Notes under the pieces: generated by a model
Database searches by the model: none
What the model saw: only the letters and a program-made list of their open reading frames with translations
Told to the model about the DNA's origin: nothing
In this document: positions 46,265 to 56,736 of the stretch, piece by piece
Numbering within the stretch: position 1 is the stretch's first letter
Layout of the letters: every line of letters begins with the position of its first letter
Position numbers and translations under genes: made by a program
Assembly: GCA_030386875.1 (NCBI GenBank)
Contig: CM059576.1
Coordinates: 12,119,058 to 12,183,057 of the forward strand
Length of the DNA: 64,000 nucleotides
Direction: 5' to 3'
Source: Morinoia aosen
Taxonomy: Eukaryota; Arthropoda; Malacostraca; Amphipoda; Talitridae

Positions 46265-46794
46265 TAGATCTGCTCATGTTATCACATTCCTCTCCGATAA
46301 GGTATCAAGGCAAAGTCTGTCATCAAAAACGACCGAGAATTCACAATCCCTGGACTCTATCAAGTAAAAACCATTAACAAGTAAACACTATTTTAAACGA
46401 GTATAAACACCATTTTTGTCTGTGTAAGGGAGGACTATATTTTTAACAAAACATTATTTACACCTGAAACATTACGTTAAACTCAGTGTTAGATACACAC
46501 TCTAAATTTGGACACCAATTTGAAGACATGGCTGCTGCTTGCTATCTAGCTCGCATCTCCAATCATGCACGGGAGCACGTACTGCGAAACTGGCGTTGCA
46601 TGATCTTCAATCTTGTTAATGATGCAGGTTTTTATATCAATGGGGCTAACTACTATCCATAATCCACCCGTTAACGTGCCCATAAGGACTACAATGAAGA
46701 ATAAACTAAATGCAAAGACTGCATTGCTTTTTGGTATCCTAATTTCAGGTCACTCTACTGAAGCTCTGGGAAACAATTTTAATAACACATGTTC
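46265..46794. other. No gene recognised
   Basis: AT-rich spacer leading into the 3' tail of the LINE. No supported feature. Confidence 0.35.
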
Positions 46795-48917
46795 AAACAA
46801 TTTAAAACAATTTATTTACCACAGGTGATACATAGGTAGAATGTTCCTTAAGTCTAGTACGATGGTCAAATTTGAGTATAGCTACCTGTGGGCCCGAATA
46901 AGTTCAGCGACTTCTAGGGCATCCTCCTTCAGCGATGTTTTAAAGTGTACAATAATGTTTAGCTTACTGTAAATCACTTGACCTAGTTTCGCATTAGACT
47001 GATCAGTGAGATAATTTACTCGATATTAGATGCTTCATTTTAAAGTATAGGTCATATGAACTATATACAACATTATATTCGATAAACGATTTAACAGCAG
47101 ACTGAAGATCGGAGATATTACCCATGGCAAATTACATTATTGAAAACAGTCATGTAGGAGACAAGATTTGACTCGGTGATCTTACATGACTAGTATTCCG
47201 ATAGGAAGTGAGACTCAAGATTTCTTTTGAATACCTTGTAAGAATTACTTTCACGGATCTCCGCGGGTATTGAGTTCCAAGTTTTAGTTCCATCGAAGAG
47301 GATACTGTGTTGCGCCCGGGCCTTTGAATAGTAAGGAAGCATGAATTTACTTCTATTTAGGGTTAAATGGTCGTGATGACCAGTTTTCGCAGTTAATAAT
47401 TGTTTAAGGATATTGACGCCATTATTTGTTAATGTTTTGTAAATGAAATTGCAAATGGAGATTTTGTAGAGATCAGAAAGTTCAAGTATTTGTGAATTTT
47501 TGAATGAACCATTTGTGTGACATTATATTCTAGATTCTTTACCGCTCTGATGGCTCTTTTTTGCAGATTAAAAATTATATTGGTTTTATTTTCATCAGTT
47601 CCGTGTCATGCTTCTATTCCGCATTGCACGTATGGTGAGATGAGCGTTCGGTAGAGCATTCGTAAAGCAGTTTAAGGCAGGTAATTTTCAACTTTATTCA
47701 GGATTCCGATGGATTTTGATAATTTAGAACTAATATGAGCGATGTGCTCTTTAAAGATCATATGTTTATCTGTTATGATGCCCAGAAACTTGCAGTAGTT
47801 GGTTTCTTCGATTTCACCTTCGCCAATTTTTTATGCGAGGGAGAAATATTTTTTTCTTGTATGCGAATGTAATATATTTTGTTTTATCGATGTTGAGGCT
47901 AATTTAATTAGCTTTAAGCCACAATAAAACCTTTTGGAGTTCATTATTTATACTCTCCGCAATAATAGCAGGATTTTGGTTCGGAAGGACCGCAGAAAGC
48001 GTGCAGCCATAGGCAAAAAGCATGAATTTGAAAAATGAAGTAGATTTGATAACATCATTTATAAATATCAGAAATAGGAGGGGCCCAAGGACAGATCCTT
48101 GTGAAACTCCATGGCTAATTTTCTGTGGGGGTCTGATTTTGCGTCGTCAATGACAACGTATTGCTTTCGATTTGTTAGGTATGATTTGAACCAATCATGG
48201 GCAATTCCTCTAATGCCATAACAGTGTAGTTTCGAGAGTAATATCTTATGGTCCACACAGTCAAATGCTTTTCGAAAGTCAAGAAATAAGGAGAAACCAA
48301 GCTTTCGTTCATCTATATTAAAGTAAAGGTTGTGTAAATGATTTAATACAGCTTTTGTCGTTGATTTTTTAGAACGAAAACCGTATTGTCTGTCGTAGAG
48401 AACAGATTTTTGTTCAAAATACGAATACACTTTTATATACACAATTTTTTCAAATATTTTGCAAATAATTGGCAGTACAAATATAGGTCTATAGTTATTA
48501 TTAATACCTATTTTATCGCCATTTTTAGAAATAGGGGTTACTTTGGCAGTTTTGAGAGAGTTACGGAAGATACCTTGAGAAAGTGAATGGTTGATAATAC
48601 TAGATATGCACGGTGCTATTATATCAGCTATAGCCTTAACAACTTCAGCTGAGAATGTATTTAATCTATTTGATTTATTTGTCAAGTTATTTATGCACGG
48701 AATTACTTCGGAGGGATTAGTTGGCGTGAAAAAGAAAGAGTTGTGTTCACGGACATGGTCCATGTATTGCAAGTGGTCTGTAGGTTCACAAACGACACTA
48801 TCGGCTATATTTTTCCCTATAATTATAAAAGAGTTGTGAAACACTGTTGCAATATCTTGATTATCGTGATATTTTACATTTTCCTGAACGATGGACTCAA
48901 TTGCTTTTGTAGCATTT
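46795..48917 (-). mobile_element. LINE (CR1/L2/jockey-like), 5'-truncated and dead
   Basis: Non-LTR retrotransposon on the minus strand. The 258-codon open part (48068-48844) carries reverse transcriptase motifs: NYRPI...ICKIFEKI, the DRQYGFRSKKST block and motif A FLDFRKAFDCVDH (catalytic Asp kept), then YGIRGIAHDWFKSYLTNRKQYV. A frameshift follows near 48100. In the continuing frame LGPLLFLIFIND is legible. The catalytic box, usually F/Y-A-D-D, reads FAYGC (about 48007-48021), so both active-site aspartates are lost. The thumb and C-terminal region continue to about 47190. The 3' tail at 46795-46815 has an AATTGTTTTAAATTG-type repeat. Two further 3' ends of the family lie at 56088-56715 and 59075-60915. 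Confidence 0.85.
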
Positions 48918-48921
48918 ACGG

Positions 48922-50330
48922 TTTCGTACGACGTTGAAAATCTTTTTACTAATGTGCCTCTACATGAGACTGTACAAATTTGCTTAGGGTATCTGTATCA
49001 GTCTAGCCAAGTAGTGTTAGGTTTGACTGTGAATTATTTTAAAACCTCACGCGAAATGGCTGTGCTGAATTCAGTGTTCATGTTCCAAGGCAGGTTTTAT
49101 CGGCAGACAGAAGGTTTAGGAATGGGTCTCCCATTAGGACCGACTTTCGCAAATATCTTTATGTGTCATCATGAAGTGAACTGGTTGTCTGAGTGTCCGC
49201 TAGACTTTATGCCAATTTTTTACATGGGATATGTTGACGAAACTTTAGTTATATTCCGTGAGGAGTGTCATGCGAGGAAATTCTTGGGCTACATCATTTC
49301 CAAGCACGGTAATTTGAAATTAACGATAGAATACGAGACTAATCGTAAGCTTGCCTTTTTAGACTGTTCCGTGGAACATTCGGACATTCACAATATTCAT
49401 AAACACAAGTCGAACATTCGTGACTTGTGTTTATAGGAAAAATACCTTTACGGGCTCAGGTACTAGCTTTTTTAGTTTTTGTTCATTTGGATTTAAACTC
49501 AATAACGTTAAAGCCTTGCTGCATCGCGCATTTCATTCAAGTTCAACCTACCGCAGTATGCATGATCAATTTAATTTTCTACAAACTTTTTTCAGCAACA
49601 ATAGTTTTCCTGGTAACCCAATCTTAAAATTGTAAGACTATTTTTAGACAAAAAATATATACGGAATTATTCCGCGACAACTGTGAAGAAAAAAAAATTA
49701 TTGTAACTTGCTCTTTTATCGTGCACAGTCCGAGGAGGTAGCCAGTGACGTTTCAAAGCTCGTGGAGAAATTTTACAATAGCTTACATTTTATTCCAATA
49801 TTGGCAAACAAGTGTACTATAGGATCGTTTTTTAGCCTTAAAGACTGTCTGCCTACTGAACTGTGTTCTCGGCTAATCTATAAGTATTTATTGTTCCCTG
49901 CTGTGCGGGTCTAGCTATGTTGGTTGCACCCAGCGTAGTTTTAGAACAAGATTTTTCGAGTACGTTGGTAGGAGCATCAGAACGGGTAGAGTTTTAGCTA
50001 AGCCATCTTTTCAGCCTTTAGGGATCACGCGCAGTAAGAAAATCTGATTTCTCAATTTTTTGTTTCTGTGCGAATAAAAACGACCTCCGTATAATAAAAT
50101 CTCTTTTCATTAAACAATCGAAACCAGTTCTATATTCAATGTTGTCTTCATTCCAGTTAGAAATAGCCTAATTTCCAAGAATAATTGGAGTGTAATCTCT
50201 CTATTCCCTTTTTTTTATATGTTTTTGAGTTGTATTATTTCTGTCTAATGGCCATGCAGTATTTTCTGTATTTTAATTCGCTTTTACAGGTGTTGAAAAT
50301 GGCTTGAGCTTTAATCCGAAACGTTCACTA
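48922..50330 (+). mobile_element. Penelope-like element, copy G, next to the NACHT gene
   Basis: Plus-strand PLE, 5'-truncated exactly at motif A (SYDVENLFTNVPLHET, from 48926) where it abuts the 5'-truncated LINE. Motif B GLGMGLPLGPTFANIF is intact (about 49109-49160). Motif C reads YVDE (about 49228-49240), the second catalytic Asp replaced by Glu. A stop at 49434-49436 with a shift leads into YRKNTFTGSGTSFFSFC, then stops at 49633 and a shifted endonuclease GSSYVGCTQRSFRTRF near 49907-49955. The C-terminal LRIIKSLFIKQSKPVL lies at about 50093-50135. A GG...CC stem followed by GAAACG (50318-50323) is the hammerhead position. The element ends about 100 bp before the NACHT exon. Confidence 0.85.
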
Positions 50331-50430
50331 ATTAAAATGATATTGAAATCAGCTATCTTTGCTATTATTTTTATTTTAAAGCTGGCAAGAGTGTTCCAAC
50401 CTAATTTAATGATGTATTTTCTTTCAACAG

Positions 50431-52263
50431 GTTTCTTGAAATGGCGGCGGCTACGACGGCGGCTCCCTGTCCGCTGGCAGACCAAGTAGAAGCAGCTCAT
50501 AACACCTTGATGGGGCATTTAGAACTGAGCCCAAAGTTCGTTTGCAAATTTCTAGATACCGAGTGCAGTGACAAGAAACCTCATGAAACTTTTCGGCTGT
50601 ACCTCACAAGGGTACGAGGCAATCCCTTCAGTAACGGAGAGTGGAAAAAGTTGTGCTCATCTTTGTGGAAGTTTTTTGAAAAGGAAACTGGTTCCAGCGA
50701 AATGGATATGACTGCTCTCTTTTGCTTGTTCGATGTCATCTTCAAGGTGAAAAATGACGACAGAGATAAATCGGGATTTATGTCAAAACTAAAGGCTCTT
50801 AAAGATCTTCGAAACGATGTGATGCACAATGCTGCAGCAGCGACGGACCCTGGAGCGTTTGGCAAGCTTCAAAATGCTCTTTTGTCCTTCATTCAAGAGG
50901 CTGGAAATTTCTATTCATTTTCCCCTGAGAAGATACAAGAGTTGCAGCAGGAGCTGCGAGACGAAATCGATGCAGGTTTCTCGCCAGGCAAAAAGGGATT
51001 GCTGTTCGCTTGTGCGTGCGCTGTGAGAGAAGGACGGTCACCAATGGAGCGCTTCTTACGGTACAACTTTACCTCTCAAAATCTACTGTTCAATTTAGGT
51101 GAAGTTGACAGGTCAGCTGTGTACCACGCACTCGAAATCATGCTGACAGATAGAAACGAGCGAACAGCTTTTCCATACACTGAGATTTTTGAACAAGCCG
51201 AAAAACTCACCGTCGTATCTGGATCAGCTGGCGCCGGGAAGAGCACCATGTTGGAAAACATTGCCTTACAGTTCTTGGATCCTCAGTTCGGCACCGTTCC
51301 TCAACTTAAAGATTTTCAGCTGCTTGTGTACGTCCAGTGTCGAGATCGCATTACTAAAACTCTCGGTGATGTGGTGGAACAGCAGTTTCCAGATGTGTGT
51401 ACGAAGCTTGGGTTAAAAAGGATGGTTGAAGTGCTCAAACATCTGGGAGTTTTGTTTATGATCGACGGCTTCGATGAATACGATGAGTCAAAGACAGTTC
51501 TAAAGGAGGTCATGGAAATAACGTGGCACGCAAACTGCCGTGTTATCATCACAACCAGGCCCCACGCTCTCCCTCAGTTAACGAGTCTGTTAAAAAATCC
51601 TTTCAGTTACACTAAATGCGAGATAGTTCCGCTCACAGAGTTGGAACAACAACTGGACTTCCTAGCAAAATATGAGAAACATCTGCCAGGACCTCCAGCC
51701 GAAGGAAGTCTGCTAAAAACTTTCAAAAATTTGAATGTTTCAGTGAGGAGCTCGTTCACTGAACCCCTGAAGTTACTGCGATTCTGTGACGTTTTTGTCA
51801 CTTCCCCTGACAAAATTTCAAAATGGACCACTCCTAACCACGCCAGCAAAGACATATTCCTCCTCTACAGAACCCTTGTAGAGGAAAAGTTATTAAACAC
51901 CCACCGCCGCGATTTGAATATCGTCGTCAGCGACCTCTTCCAGATCATCGCCGAAGCGGCGTTTGGCTTCCTGCGTTCAAATACGCTCACTTTCACGGAA
52001 GAGCAAGTGGAGCTAATTCAACGAGAGTGTCGCCGGAAACTCAAAGAAGACCACGATATTAAAAATATTGATGTCGCACATGTTCTTTCATCGGTTCTAA
52101 AAATTAAAAAAACTCTCTCTAGAACAGAAGTAACAACGTATTCATTCGCTCACAAGACCGACGAAGAATATTTTGCTGCACAATACGTTGTTCACCAAAT
52201 GAAACAAACCAAGGAACCATTGAAAGAGATTCTCCTTCGAGAGATGGAAGCGAAAATGACACT
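50431..52263 (+). CDS. HEPN-NACHT (STAND) NTPase, large coding exon
   Basis: Putative intracellular NTP-driven switch protein of the NACHT family, the group used by NLR-type immune sensors. The start ATG at 50441 has a strong context (G at -3, G at +4) and lies ten bases after an acceptor (TTTCTTTCAACAG, ending 50430), so a non-coding first exon is likely. Residues 1 to about 190 are helical and hold R124-N-D-V-M-H129, the Rx4H motif of HEPN domains, as in DZIP3-like proteins. Walker A is GSAGAGKST (261-269), Walker B is FMIDGFDEYDE (about 339-349), and the sensor region is VIITTRP (368-374). The helical part ends with FAHKTDEEYFAAQYVV (about 568-583), the motif after NACHT domains. The in-frame TAA at 52265 overlaps a GTAAGT donor (52264-52269), so the exon probably ends at 52263 in phase 2 and the protein continues; no leucine-rich repeats are seen in this exon. 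No stop or frameshift occurs in 608 codons, unlike every neighbour. Confidence 0.88.
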
Positions 52264-52269
52264 GTAAGT

Positions 52270-52740
52270 AATTTAACATTATATTCCACCTCAGCGTCAA
52301 TTTACCTTAACAAATTCATATCATCCCTAATATACTATAATTGCACCACCTCTCACAAATAACTTGGATATTATTCAAATAAAATGGAAACTTTGGATGC
52401 CAAAAGAGTGAATGGAGCGAGTCATACTCGTAGATGTTGTTGAGATATCGAGCCATTTCCATCAAACTTAGAGGCTTCTGAGCTATTCGGAAGCCGCATA
52501 CTGTTTGTACGGATGGCAAGTTCTATTATTTGCTTTCTCCATAAGGATTCGATGTCTTTTAAGTAGATCAGTTGACAAAACACATCAAATCAATTATTGA
52601 TGTAATTTCTGGTCGGAACTGAAAGTCAGTTTGGTTCGTTGATTTTGTGTTCTGCTAATTTTACCTGCGTCTTAGAGATTCAGATGAACGCCTAATGTTT
52701 ACTTTTGAATGAATTTATGATATAACCTTGAAATATTTTA
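52270..52740. other. Probable intron of the NACHT gene, first part
   Basis: AT-rich; the 67-codon minus frame (52316-52519) has no recognised motif. No feature beyond the donor at its left edge. Confidence 0.4.
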
Positions 52741-53306
52741 CAGGGTCTCCACAAAGCCATGGTGCAATTAAAAATTACTGTAGCTTTAAAGTTACACATT
52801 ATAGAAACAATATGTAAAAGGTGTTAAAACAAGTAAATAAGATTTTTAAATTTATTTATTGCCTCGATTTCATGTTTCTACATGCCCGCCATCATTGGCT
52901 ATGTATTGGATAACACTAAACCAACAGATGGATTGGAAAAGGTGGTCTATTTCCATGACGTACACGTTCTCCAGATTTGACTCCTTCAGATTTTTTTTCG
53001 GGGGCATATCAAAACAAGAATGTACGCAACAAGACCTTGTTCATGTGGAGACTTGACAGATAAAATAACTGCTGAGCTCTCAGACATTACTGCTGACCAA
53101 CTGGCAAATACTTTCAATGAACCTTAAAATCGTGTTACTCTTTACATAGCTAATGATGGCGGCCGTGCAGAAACTTGAGAAGGCTGCAATAAATAAAATT
53201 AAAAATCACTCCTATTTTTCTAATACGTTTTCCAGATTGTTTCTATCATGCATAGTTTCAAAGCTACAGTAATTCTACATTTCACCACGACTTTATGACC
53301 ACCCTG
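52741..53306 (+). mobile_element. Mariner/Tc1-type element, internally deleted
   Basis: Left end CAGGGTCTCCACAAAGCCATGG and right end (inverted) CAGGGTGGTCATAAAGTCGTGG begin inverted repeats of about 80 bases, which also share ATTACTGTAGCTTT and ATAGAAACAAT. The interior reads a transposase C-terminus: after a shift, DSFRFFFGGISKQE (about 52979-53020, related to the family's S-D-FFFWG region). It then runs through ITAELSDITADQLANTF (about 53063-53115). Only the end of the transposase remains. It lies in the intron after the NACHT exon. Confidence 0.65.
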
Positions 53307-53365
53307 AAAATTCTACTGTAAAATATCAATACATGAATTATCATTATTCACTATGTGCACCTCAG

Positions 53366-53443
53366 CCCCAGCACACGCAATGAGGAGCACGTCCCAGCAC
53401 AGGCGCGTCATGGAGCAGCAGCTGAGGCGTCTACTCCACGACT
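53366..53443 (+). CDS. Candidate next exon of the NACHT gene (78 bp)
   Basis: A GC-rich 78-bp block bounded by an acceptor-like CACCTCAG (ending 53365) and a GTGAGT donor (53444-53449). It starts and ends in phase 2, which matches the phase-2 end of the NACHT exon, and it is open in that frame. The resulting peptide is Ala/Arg/Glu-rich (with HVPAQARHGAAAEAS) and not a recognised domain. Another frame, reading QQLRRLLHDCECWISAV, looks at least as protein-like and runs to a TGA past the donor, so the call is uncertain. Confidence 0.3.
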
Positions 53444-53449
53444 GTGAGT

Positions 53450-55260
53450 GTTGGATATCTGCTGTACGGCCTGAGTGAGATTTTTCAGTAAATTATGCAG
53501 AACTCTAGATCATTCCTCATGGTTGATGAATTACTTTCGCAGGACTTTAACACCTTATACTTTTGAAGGGCTGTGGATGTTTTTTTCAATTCAGGTACAG
53601 CGGATATTGAGTAAGGTGAAGTATGTTGGATCTACTAAGTGTCTTTGATGCAAGAACACTTCTTTTGATAGGCAGAAAGTTGCTAGAACTGTACTGATAC
53701 GTTGAGAACTCCGTATCCATGCTACGAAAAACCCTTGCGAATACGAGACCAAAATTTACTGGTAGCCACTGCACATTGGCCCGAATACATTTGAAGTGGT
53801 AGAAATAAGATCATATCACAGTTTTGGTCAGATCACAGTTGTTGAATTTCTTAAGAAACTCAGTTGCAATTAAAATCATTAAAACATATAGAGATCAGTT
53901 AAAATTTGGTTCACAATTTTCTTTCATATATTATCTGGGATCCTGGAAGATATCAGGACCTGATGTCTATAAACTAATGTATGATTATTTGCATAAGAGA
54001 CGTAACCTCAACTAAATCGAATCATTCAGAGAAATGTAAAAAATAAGAAGCGTACAAATATTAGGCAATTTTATCGGCACATCTCTTTAGATTATGAAAT
54101 AATGAAGGACAAATTGACCTCTGTAAGCGCACAAAGTAAAGAGGAAATGTATTTTCACGTAAAATTTAAACAAATTTCCAACGGAAATATGGTTTCTGAT
54201 TTTGAACTAATATGCAAGTAAACTTATTTACAAATTTGTAAAGTTAGTTGGATGAATAGAATTGTTTTGTTACGTGCGCTGTGTAACTGCTGAGCAATTG
54301 AAAAAAATCAATTGATGTTTTGGAACGAAACATCGGACGCCTATTCTAAAATAGGCGAAAGTGTTGTAAGTGATATAAGCATTGCACGTATTTTGGTAAG
54401 GTGGTCAGGAACTGGGCACAATTTGAGAATGATTTATCACGTGGTATTACTGAGATATTGTGAGATAAAACAATTGACTCAAGTCAGAAAAATCCACAGC
54501 ACATAAATAAAATTTCTGCGGATATAAGGTTGAAGGTTTGATGGTAAGAAATATAAATAAATAGTTACAATGACGTTCCGATAGCACTAGCTAACAAATG
54601 CTAACGTTGTCTGTGCTGTCGTGGTATAACTAACCAATTTTGGTGCGCTGATTCCAACTCGGTGTTGAGATCTGTCTGTGTGCGTAATTTTGCTGAATTA
54701 TTTAACTATACATGTAATAATTGAATTGATTAGGAGTTAAAGCTAATTGAGGCATTTCTAAACAAAGTCTTGCCATCGGGGGGCTTTAGTTGCCATCGCG
54801 TACGTTTTGTGCCAACCAGACGAGATATTTAATGCATATTAGAGTATTCACGTAACTATGCCTTCAAAAGTGTATGAGATTCTTCCTCTTGAACCAGTAA
54901 CAGTCACCAATCATGTTTTCGTTGAAGCGTCCTAACTAAATACCTGCTGTCAATGCTAGCGATATCTTGGTGTACCTTTCACCACATTCGTCTCCGATGT
55001 CCTCCGTTTAGGATGAGAAGGAATCTAGATGAAAATACGAGGAATGCATCGTAAGAGGCATCCGACACTCCATGGCTTGCTTGGCCTTTTGCATGTTGTT
55101 CACAATTTGTTCTTTATAGTTGGCAGCCCTATGATTACCAAGGTAACCTAAAATTACATCCAAATTAATTAATACGTGGGATACCTTGAATGAAAAGCAA
55201 GGCGAAAATCGCTGTACGTATGGTCATTTTATTATTGCAAATAGTAAGTACTCAATAAAT
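53450..55260. other. No gene recognised
   Basis: AT-rich, possibly a further intron of the NACHT gene or intergenic. Short plus frames at 53824-54015 and 54312-54506 have no recognised motif. No leucine-rich-repeat coding block was seen here. Confidence 0.35.
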
Positions 55261-55264
55261 GATA

Positions 55265-55890
55265 TTGAACGTTTCGAACTCAACAGTTCATCTCTATCAA
55301 ATATTCGGCTAAAAAACAATACAAATATGATATTGAAACTACAACATACAAAATCCTTACAACACAAATAGAAAATACTCGTAGTTATAAATGAAAAACT
55401 AGATGCGAAAACAACGCAAACTGATGATTACGTGTTTCCGACGAGAAGAGGACAGGCACTATGAGTGTCATGTAGAGCGGGTCTGAGGTAAAGGATGAAT
55501 AGAGACTCAGACCCGGATGAATACGTAAATTCTAAATGAGTCACAGAAACAGGGACTTTACAGTTTTCAGCATGGGATCAAACAGAGGACAGTGGAGGGG
55601 AACCAAGGGGACGGACGGTTCTACAGCTCAGCCCAGCGTGCTCAGCTACTCTAGGCATATGTGAACGACAGGAGGAACCTACGTACTGTGATTCACAAAG
55701 TGAACAACTAAACTGGTAAACCAGAGACGGGCACATAGCAGGGGGCAGCTTATTCTTGAAGCGGGATAGGACCCCGATTGTAAAATTATTGACAAGTTGA
55801 ACCTCCTGATTCAAATTAAGCGACTGGTGCCTGAAGTAAGGAAGCTTGAGAAAAACAAAAGTAAAACACAACCCTCCACTGCCCTTTTAT
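55265..55890 (-). mobile_element. Penelope-like element, copy H (3' fragment, minus strand)
   Basis: Minus-strand fragment keeping only the endonuclease end. A 97-codon frame (55578-55871) holds NFTIGVLSRFKNKLPP then the GIY-YIG segment FSCSLCESQYVGSSCRSHMPRVAEH. A decayed C-terminal region reads FRIYVFIRV (about 55500-55535). Near 55268-55295 an AACT/AGTT stem followed by GAAACG marks the hammerhead position. No RT remains. Confidence 0.75.
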
Positions 55891-56087
55891 CGATCCTACG
55901 CAGAAAACTGTTACGTCGTCCCCCCAAACTGATCCCTGTTTCTCAGACCTTTGTATAAATAGTACTTTTAGCTGCTATATATAGGAAGTGTATCAGGTCA
56001 GGTACAGCGTGTAAAAAAAATGAGACTGGTACGTTCGCTTGTTCACCCACTACGTGGGTTTGAAGAATGGGGAGGAGGGGAGGGGGA
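55891..56087. other. Spacer with G-rich tract
   Basis: Contains ACGTTCGCTTGTTCACCCACTACG and a GGGGAGGAGGGGAGGGGG tract near 56070-56087. The GGGGAGG run resembles that inside the MITE at about 5365-5395, including a nearby ACTTCAAACCC/GTTTGAAG phrase, so it may be a fragment of that family. Confidence 0.3.
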
Positions 56088-56735
56088 ATAATTTAAACAA
56101 TTTAAGCAATTTATTTACCACAAGCAATACAGCAATAGATTGCATCTTAACTCTAATACAATTTACATTTTTGAGCGTACCTTCTTGTGGGCCAGAATAA
56201 ATTCAGCGACTTCTACGGCATCCTATCATCAAGCTATTTTTATAGTGTGCAGTTACGTTCAACTTTAACCTAGGGGTATACAAGACTGGTCATGTTTCGA
56301 TGCCTAATTTTATTACATAGAAAGAAATAGTTAATATGTGCTATATGGGAACAGTATATTCAATAAAAATGATTAGTAGCATAAGATGTAAGCTATTACA
56401 TAAGGTAGATTACCTTAGCCAAATAAGGCTTATCAAAAGAAAAAAAGGAATTACCTGCACTACCTCATATCATTAATATTTCGATGGGAAGAGGGATTCA
56501 AGATTTTTTTTGAAAGCATTTTAAGAGCTTTTTTCTCGTATCTCAGCAGGTCTGTATTCCAATTCTTAGTTCCATTGAAGAGGATACTGCGTTGTGACCG
56601 AGATTGTGAATAAGTATGTATGAAGTTACTTCTGTTTCGTGTTAAATGATCATGATGGCCAGTTAGAGCAGTGAATAATTGTTTGATTTTCTGTCGCCAT
56701 CATCAGTTAGTGTTTTATACATGAAATTTCATGCA
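56088..56735 (-). mobile_element. LINE 3' fragment, copy 2
   Basis: Minus-strand 3' end of the same LINE as at 46795-48917. It shares AATTTAAACAATTTA at the tail, TGGGCCAGAATAAATTCAGCGACTTCT, the AGAGGATACTG-GTTG phrase and GTTAAATGATCATGATGGCCAG. It is cut off at about 56735 by a mariner element. Confidence 0.8.
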
Positions 56736-56736
56736 G

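Noticed and set aside
50581-51855. Several minus-strand and shifted frames inside the NACHT exon.
   Set aside because: Shadow frames of the conserved plus-strand coding sequence.
52265-52267. TAA as the natural end of the NACHT protein.
   Set aside because: It overlaps a perfect GTAAGT donor, and NACHT proteins usually continue past this point, so a splice site is more likely. Not excluded without RNA data.
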